From positions 20,245,591-20,309,590 of the forward strand of contig CM065693.1 in the NCBI GenBank assembly GCA_017654935.2: a DNA stretch of 64,000 nt. The letters are read 5' to 3'. The notes beneath the pieces were generated by a model. The model had not been told where the DNA came from. It was given only the letters and a program-made list of their open reading frames with translations, and did no database searches. The DNA is from Phymorhynchus buccinoides (lineage: Eukaryota > Mollusca > Gastropoda > Neogastropoda > Raphitomidae). Positions 57,399 through 64,000 of this stretch are shown here, in pieces. Numbering within the stretch: position 1 is the stretch's first letter; every line of letters starts with the position of its first letter. The translations under genes and the position numbers were made by a program.

Positions 57399-58219
57399 CA
57401 AAAATCATCCCAAATGAGGTCTTATATGGGAGGGGTCTTTAATTAAGGGAGGTAATTTTAATACTTACAAAGAAGGGCAATGTCTCGGAGAAGTAGGTCT
57501 TATGTGGGAGTCATTTTAATCTTACAAAGAAGGGCAGAGAAGTAGGTCTTATGTGGGAGCGAGTCTTATAAGGGAGGTCATTGTAATACTTACAAAGAAG
57601 GGCAATGTCTCAGAGAAGTAGGTCTTATGTGGGAGAGAGTCTTATAAGGGAGGTCATTTTAACTCGCTCGGCACTGGCCGGTTGCTTCCCCTTACAACCG
57701 TTTAGGACGGGCCATTCGACTAGGTTCGAAAACCCATCACCACAAAAAAGTTATGAAAAGTTATGGACTTGATATTTTCAGATAAGATTACTAACACCAT
57801 GCACTAAACGATCGTAAAATATGAGATTTCATACCTTCGTCGTTTGTCTCCTATTGACAAAAACAGCTAACACATAGAAAGAAGGAACATTTCACCTTCC
57901 GATCTTTGACCCCCCTCTACAACCAAACCTGAATGGGAAGTCTGCAATGATTGGTTGATTTCAAGAGATGCAAGGTCAAAGCAAACTGAAAATAGGTTAT
58001 GACTTTGCACCGGAAAGCTGGTTACACGCCAGAAATCAAAACCACTTGAAAACTCTTATGAGCCGGATCCGGGCCATTCGTCCTAAACGGTTGTATGAGC
58101 CGGATCCGGCTCATTCGTCCTGAGTGAGTTACTTATAAAGAAGGCCAATGTCTCAGAGAAGTAGGTCTTATGTGGGAGGGAGTCTTATAACGGGAGGTCT
58201 TATAAGGGAGGTTCCACTG
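57399..58219. mobile_element. rest of the satellite-bearing MITE T, with tandem inner units
   Basis: AAAAATCATCCCAAATGAGG and repeats of TACTTACAAAGAAGGGCAA/GTCTTATGTGGGAG, ending GGTTCCACTG then TA (58220-58221). Interrupted by the P2 element at 57659-58132. Confidence 0.85.
57659..58132. mobile_element. TTAA MITE, family P2
   Basis: Left TTAACTCGCTCGGCAC, right GTCCTGAGTGAGTTAC, with GCCGGATCCGG near the end. Inverted copy at 61249-61728. Confidence 0.8.
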
Positions 58220-58450
58220 TAGTAGGATTTCATTTTAGACAGTGGTATTTCACAAGAATCATGCCTTACAAATGTCACAGTTGGATCGTACTTGGATCCT
58301 ATGCAGTGTGGCGGCCCCTTAAAATCAACTTCCATTCATTCCTATTTCAGATCCGACGTATGTAATGTGTGTGCCTGTGTTTATTTTGCATATGTAAAAT
58401 AATTTGAGAGATTAAAGCCAAAAGGTGCCGTCTCAAAAGGAATACAGTCG
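58220..58450. other. intergenic, no gene
   Basis: Nothing was recognised. Confidence 0.4.
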
Positions 58451-58454
58451 CCTT

Positions 58455-58790
58455 GGCATCAGGCTGTGTCAGACCAATCGACATAAGCTAGAACACCAAG
58501 GCTACATCAAAATGATGTTATGCTCTGCATAGTTTTTTTGTGCTCTGCATAGTTATGCCGGGATTGTCTTTAGCCATGGCAAGCTCCTAGCATAACATCG
58601 TCGGTCTCCAAAATCCTCCGAAGTCGGAGTTTGGCTGCCCACATGGCTGGGTAATCAAAAATGGTCACACACGTAATGTTCTCATCCCTGGTTGTGGCAT
58701 TTGTACCATGGTGTTCGATTGCTTCGACTGTTGGGATGATCCCTGGAGTCTTTAAGCCAGGGAACGACAACAACAACAACAACAAAAGGA
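58455..58790. repeat. dispersed repeat S4 with (ACA)n end
   Basis: Shares 58455-58530 with 41331-41400 and 58600-58745 with 750-890. Ends (CAACAA)n at 58767-58785. Confidence 0.55.
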
Positions 58791-58799
58791 ATAGTTATA

Positions 58800-59150
58800 C
58801 AGAAGGTTGGTGTTACCGTTTGGCTTTTACACTTTGAAACTCATGTGTCGCACTCCAGTGGATGTCTTCATACAGGTCTCTTTGTGCTGCTAAAACTCTC
58901 TCCGTGTTTGGTTTGCCGCTTTCTGTCTGAATGTCCCCTTGTATGTGAATGATGCGGTTTTGTATACGTGTCGGGGTCTGAAGTATGTAGACCTGCCCTC
59001 AAGGATTAAATTGCTATTTAACTACAAAACGACACTCGTGTTGTGTAGTGTGTACGTGCATAGTTGAGCGTGTGTGATTGCGTCGTTCTAATATTTCCAA
59101 CCTCTCTTCTTTGAGACAAACTGAGGTTCTATGTGCCACACAACCTTTGT
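58800..59150. other. intergenic, no gene
   Basis: Nothing was recognised. Confidence 0.4.
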
Positions 59151-59160
59151 ACCTAGTCCT

Positions 59161-59466
59161 TTGTCGTCTTCTGCGTTCCCAGGCCATAATGGGTAAGGTA
59201 CGTATGTGCCTGTTTTTCAGTTTTCACTGGTCTCCCCGCTGTGTACAGCCGATTTCAGAGGAGCTCAAATGCGAAAACAAATTTGGAAGATTTTTTTGAA
59301 AAAAGGCAGGAGAATGGGCCAATAAGTAAGAAAGATAGTAGATAGAAAGCAAAGGGAAAAGGCAGAGTCAAATGAGAGTGGCAGATAAGAGGAAGTTACA
59401 AGCACAGAACTTCCAGAAGGTGGGGGAACTATTTTTACGAAAGACCCCCAGTATCCCCAAGGGGAG
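59161..59466 (-). mobile_element. SINE S1, tail type B
   Basis: Starts GTCTTCTGCGTTCCCAGGCC and ends AGTATCCCCAAGGGG. Imperfect flanking TACCTAGTCC / TATCTAGTCC may be the target duplication. Confidence 0.85.
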
Positions 59467-59521
59467 TATCTAGTCCATTCAGCTTTTTGAAAGTCATACA
59501 TTGACGTACATTGATATCATG

Positions 59522-60045
59522 TTAAAGGGACACCCTGACGGATTAGTTTTTTTGCAAGAAACAGGTCGAGATCACCAGAAAGAGCCTTTTCAAGGATCGG
59601 AACACCCACTTTGCTCTGGTTTCCTATAAATCAAACCATCAAAACGGCGATTCCTCCTTGGTGGAGTTGCCGGAGAGAGAAGCCATTTTGGATGGACGGG
59701 GTGGGTGGAGGACAGAGTGGTTGAAGCTTTTTCTTCTTCGTAGTGCAGCACACAAAAAATTGGAGCTATTTCCTTTGTTGTGAGCGAAACCCCTTTTGTT
59801 AAACTGTAAATAAAAAGGCTTGTATTGTGGAAATTTCGTGATTTGGTCTAAGAGACTCAGGCGGCCAGCGAAAGCCACATGCCTTCTTTTCACTAAAATA
59901 ATCTGACTTCCAGCACCTCCGCCAAGGAGGAATCGCCGATTTGTTTGATTTCTAGGAAACCAGAGCAAAATGAGTGTTGCGATCTCTGTAAAGGGTGTTT
60001 TCCTGGTGATCTTGCAAAAACTCATCCGACAGGGTGCCCCTCTAA
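59522..60045. mobile_element. TTAA MITE, family P5, second copy
   Basis: TTAAAGGGACACCCTGACGG at the left, GACAGGGTGCCCCTCTAA at the right. Inverted relative to 32703-33256, with TTAA decayed to CTAA on the right. Confidence 0.85.
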
Positions 60046-60049
60046 GGCA

Positions 60050-61245
60050 TCATCCTAGCAGAGGCTATTACTACAGTGAAATAGGAATGGTCACGTATGC
60101 AAAAATAAATTGCTATGATACTGGTGAATTTGAATAATCAAAAACATAGGAAATAGTTATAATATGCCCCGATTTTTTTTTTTTTTTTTTTTTTATCTTA
60201 TTCTTAGCAGCTTTTAACACATAGGTTATATATCCCAGTTTATCTCCAGTTTCGTAAAGTGAATGGTTTTGAACCAAAAAAAACCGTAAGATCATTGGAT
60301 AGAAAGAGAAGCACAACACTCCATTCACATTTTAGTTTTCGCATTTCGTAAAAAGTCGTTTTGCAACATTCCACAAACTTTTATTTCAGATATTCACAGA
60401 ACAACAAAAATTACAAATATTTACATTCACGCCTTTACTTGATAAAGATATAGTAATAATATAATAATCCACATGAATGGTACCAAAATTTTAACACAGA
60501 AAATGTATAAATTATCAGCATACCAAGCAATAATGAAGGGGGGAAAAACGGCTTAAGATGTTATAATTCTTAAACACCAGTTTACAATTTTCATGCCAAG
60601 TGAAAAGTAACAAAATCGAACATGTTACTCGCTCATCCACCAAAAACATTAACAGTTTGTGACAAACTGTTTCTTCCGCTTCATCAGTGGGAAGGGGCAC
60701 ATTAGGGTGGGCGTGAAGACGAGAAGAAATCTCAAATACAAATGTGACAGACTATAGGAAAGCCAGGCTAAAGTCGGAAATTATCACTTTTGACGTTTTT
60801 ATATAATCTGAAAGTTTAAATTCTACAGACTGAAAAGCAAAAAGCAGAATTGATCTATCTGGCATAGTCTTTTTTTTATAATTTTTTAAAGTTGACAAAA
60901 TACACAGAATCAAGTATAACTAAGCTACCTGTTTTTGTGCATTGCTAAGAATGTCTCTCACTGACTTTAGCCGGGTTTTCCCATACTCTGTCACAAATGT
61001 GTACGCACAAACGTAACAAATCAATTTCAACATGGAACGACATTGGAATGATTTTCATAACAATATTCTTCTTCTCTTGTTGCTGTCATCATCATCACCA
61101 ACAGACACCCTCACACTCTCCAAGTATTCACAGCTTCTTTCCTTCCACGCCATGGTAAATGAGAATAAACATGAGCGCATCTTTCTGACACTTGACTCCT
61201 AGCTACAACGCTGAAAGTTACCCCCTCAAATGAAATAGTTATAAA
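60050..61245. other. intergenic, no gene
   Basis: Poly-T at 60173-60194. TTTATTTC at 60384 could be a minus-strand poly(A) signal, but no coding exon supports a minus-strand gene. Confidence 0.4.
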
Positions 61246-61248
61246 TGC

Positions 61249-61728
61249 TTAACTCACTCGGGACGAATGAGCTGGATCCTGCTCATGGCTCGCACAACCG
61301 TTTAGGATGAATGGCCCGGATCCGGCGAGTTTTCAAGAGGTTTTGATTTCTGGCTCTGGCGTGTAACCAGCTTTCCAGTGCGACGTCATAACCTACTTTC
61401 AGTTTGCTTTGACCTCGCCTCTCTTGAAATCAACCAATCATTGCATAGTTTACATTCAGTTTTGGTTGTAGAGGGGGGTCAAAGATCGGAATGTGAAATG
61501 TTCCTTCTTTCTATGTGTTAGCTGTTTTCGTCAATAGGAGACAAAACGACAGAGGTATGGAATCTAATATTTTACGATCGTTTAGTGCATGGTGTTGCTA
61601 ATTTTGTCTGAAAATATTGATGCCTAACTCTTCATAACTTGGTTTTGGTGATTGTTTTACAAATCTAGTCAAATGCCCAGTCCCCACAGAACAAGGGGAA
61701 ATAATTCAGCCAGTCCCGAGTGAGTTAA
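61249..61728. mobile_element. TTAA MITE, family P2, best copy
   Basis: TTAA on both sides with 12-bp inverted ends CTCACTCGGGAC / GTCCCGAGTGAG. About 480 bp, colinear with the inverse of 57659-58132. Confidence 0.9.
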
Positions 61729-61978
61729 TAATAGCAAATGAGAAGCCCTAGCCTTTGAAAAATAAAGCTGAATTTATTAAACCATTGCTAAGCACCCACA
61801 CATTCTTTCCTCTGAAATATTAAAGGGAAAATGAAATAAAATTATTATGCAGTCTAACATGTGGTTGTACGCAGCTTTATTCATGATAAATAATTGTGTG
61901 AGATAAGCTAACAACTCTGCCTGAAACCGGGGGTGTTGCAGACAAAAATAGTTGCTTACAAGAAAGAAGGGCGATACC

Positions 61979-62212
61979 TTAACCCCTTGACTGGACTGCC
62001 AGAGAAAATTAAAAGAAAAAATCATTGGGCAAATCATAACATGAAAAAGACAACTGATAGAGCCAATCTGAGAAAATGGTCTGGGGATATTACTCTCTTG
62101 ACTATGTTAGAGCAAAAGCCAGCATATCAGGGTTATTCCTCTTCATCTGATAACATCCTCAGTAATGTCATCAGGTCAGTACGTAATGCGTTGGTGGCAG
62201 TCAATGGGTTAA
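61979..62212. mobile_element. TTAA MITE, family P3, third copy
   Basis: TTAACCCCTTGACTGGACTG (with a small end duplication) to GGCAGTCAATGGGTTAA. Confidence 0.85.
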
Positions 62213-62219
62213 TGGTAAA

Positions 62220-63620
62220 AAAAAGCTGCTTCTTCAAGCTTGAAGCACTCACCTGTCAAAATGTCTAACAAAATGTACATAACCTGGATATCTCGACCAA
62301 GATGATGCCGTTGTTTGGATTCTCTATCAAAAAGCCGCCTCAACTGAAATAAACTAAAGCAATAATTTGTACTTTAGCGCTGTTTATCAATACTTGTACT
62401 GCAACAAAAGTTAACATTGAGGACAGTGGTTTTTTTGGTCATTTAGCCATCCCAAATCACTAGTCTGTTTAATGTACTCTCTTCTGATTACGAATAACCA
62501 AATAAAAAAGAATCCCAATCATTTGTTTTATTGTCACCCAGACCAGATCACTGCTTACAATTCTTATGTTTAAATTTCCTGGCCAGAAAATACTATGTGC
62601 TATCAATTAATCCGATGCCTGCAGCCCGCCCCCCCCCCCCCCCCCCCCCCAAGTTACAAGTTCATTGGTTTATGACTTCATTCACCAAAAGCACTCCATG
62701 TTAACATAACAGACCTGTTTACCCCAAATCTTCACTGTCAGTAATCCCAAGCTCTGAAAACAGTAATTTCAGGCATCTGTCCATAATTTTGCTGTACGAG
62801 AAATCCTTTCACCAGAATTTGTCGCTGCCGTCAAACCTTTTGTTGGTGGGGGTGGGGGTGGGGTATGCTGCAACTTCCCATCCAAACCCAACTTCGACAA
62901 CTGCCGAAATTTTGCACTTCGTACCTAGAAAAATGGCGGCATGGAGAAATAAACCGGAAGTATTCATTCAAGGGACATCACTCGAAATGATACCTTTGAT
63001 AGCAGACGACACAGTAGCGAGTACGGCTCAAACGCCATGCCTTCTTTTGATTATTTCTTCTTTTTTTTCGCACTCATTCAGCGGAAATGCAGATTTTTGT
63101 GTGTTGCTGACCGTAATAGCGTAATCGGAGGTCTCAAAACGTAATAATTACAGACAAATCTGTAGGGAAAACAGGTCTGACATACATAATCACATCAGAC
63201 GGGGCAAAAAGACAGCAAATATCACCAAGTAGCCCATGCTCAAAGCACTAAGTCAACCGATATGCTAAACATAATGTACATCAACCCTTTAAAGTTTTCC
63301 AAGGATTTTTTTCATGTACATATATGTATATATTGCCTTCATAGCAGTCAATTTAAAAACAAAACAAAACATACACACACAAACGCAATTAATCCAACAA
63401 GGTGCAAAACCAAACAATTGATTCATCTGTTAGTACATGATTTTGTAATTTACATAATTTTATTCTACCTGCTATTATCACAACAAAAAACAACAAGCAA
63501 CCAACCACACTCCAGCAATCTTCCACAACACTCCATGAGGAAAAAGGGGGAACAGGGTATGTAATGGGGGAGAGTGGAAGGGAGGGAAGGGAGAAATCCT
63601 CAGCATATTAGTAGAACTTC
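62220..63620. other. intergenic, no gene
   Basis: Poly-C at 62627-62650. A 111-residue frame at 62789-63124 has no recognisable domain and is not supported as a gene. Confidence 0.4.
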
Positions 63621-63628
63621 TGGTAAAA

Positions 63629-63735
63629 TTCACATTTTTGCCTGTAAGAGAAGATAATCTGATGACGGAAAGAGACACCTGTTTTGCTCTTATCTGTCAT
63701 CAAATGATCTCCCTTACAGGCGAAAATGTGGATAT
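63629..63735. mobile_element. small inverted-repeat element
   Basis: CACATTTTTGCCTGTAAGAG at the left pairs with CTCCCTTACAGGCGAAAATG+TG at the right, about 107 bp in all. Confidence 0.65.
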
Positions 63736-63981
63736 AGCCGGACTTTAAAAAAATTGTTATTGTTGATGCTTTCAGTGCATTCTACGAGATATGAAATTTC
63801 CATCGGAAGTATTGCCCTTATGGTGACACAATGCTCTACCAGACACCGTTGATGGTAAAAAACAGAAAAGCATAGAAAGAAAATGAACAAAGGATGTGCA
63901 CTAACAGAAAGCAATGATGATAACCTTACCACCTGTCCCTGACCCAAAAAAGCATTACCTTGAACTCGTAGATATTTAATT

Positions 63982-64000
63982 CACTACTTGTGGCGGTGCC
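63982..64000 (+). mobile_element. start of a SINE S3, cut by the window end
   Basis: The last bases, TACTTGTGGCGGTGCC, equal the 5' head of the S3 copy at 31989-32209 read on its own strand. Confidence 0.6.

Noticed and set aside
62789..63124. 111-residue frame as a gene
   Set aside because: No recognisable domain, no splice or codon-use support, surroundings non-coding.
63959..64000. Minus-strand exon with a GT donor at the window end
   Set aside because: An open 14-codon frame and CAAG|GTAATG looked exon-like, but the final bases match the 5' head of SINE S3 (31989-32209).

Overview
This is an animal nuclear genome window with no bacterial operons. It holds the 3' part of one intron-containing gene on the + strand, set in repeat-rich non-coding DNA. 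The density of (CT)n and (CA)n arrays, TTAGGG-type repeats, SINEs with (GAA)n tails and many small inverted-repeat transposons suggests a marine mollusc, probably a gastropod. That placement is an inference from repeat style, not a search result.

The only protein-coding gene I can support is the ortholog of the neuronal adaptor APBA/Mint/X11 (LIN-10). Five 3'-terminal coding exons are present: 12072-12254, 17055-17267, 41170-41289, 42139-42279 and 44624-44695 (stop TAG). All four introns are phase 0 with GT..AG ends. Together they encode 242 residues: the last helix of the PTB domain and its autoinhibitory linker, PDZ1, PDZ2 and the C-terminal tail ending PHYL. Upstream exons (N-terminus and most of the PTB domain) are not recognisable in positions 1-12071, which is therefore probably intron. 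A 3'UTR follows from 44696, with AATAAA candidates at 45611 and 45845.

Positions 1-12 kb hold Tigger/pogo-type and TTAA-type MITEs, a 1.2-kb foldback element built from inverted minisatellites, GA/CT arrays, and a six-copy minisatellite abutting the PTB exon. The 12-17 kb intron carries a 1.2-kb hAT-like element and a SINE. The SINE lies beside a tandem triplication of the first ~100 nt of the PDZ1 exon. The 23.9-kb intron (17.3-41.2 kb) holds most of the CT arrays, SINEs, a LINE relic, two TTAGGG-cored inverted-repeat elements and a hAT-like element inserted in a (GAT)n tract. Positions 45-64 kb are intergenic, with more MITEs, SINEs and a 26-bp satellite amplified from a MITE terminus (56.4-57.4 kb).

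The main novelty is in the mobile elements. One SINE family has two interchangeable 3' tails, and several copies are proven by 11-13 bp target-site duplications. A second SINE family (here S3) is also proven by such duplications. At least five TTAA-flanked MITE families are present. Three unrelated inverted-repeat elements each carry TTAGGG repeats at their core. The starts of two adjacent APBA exons each lie next to tandem arrays that contain exon-start-like sequence.
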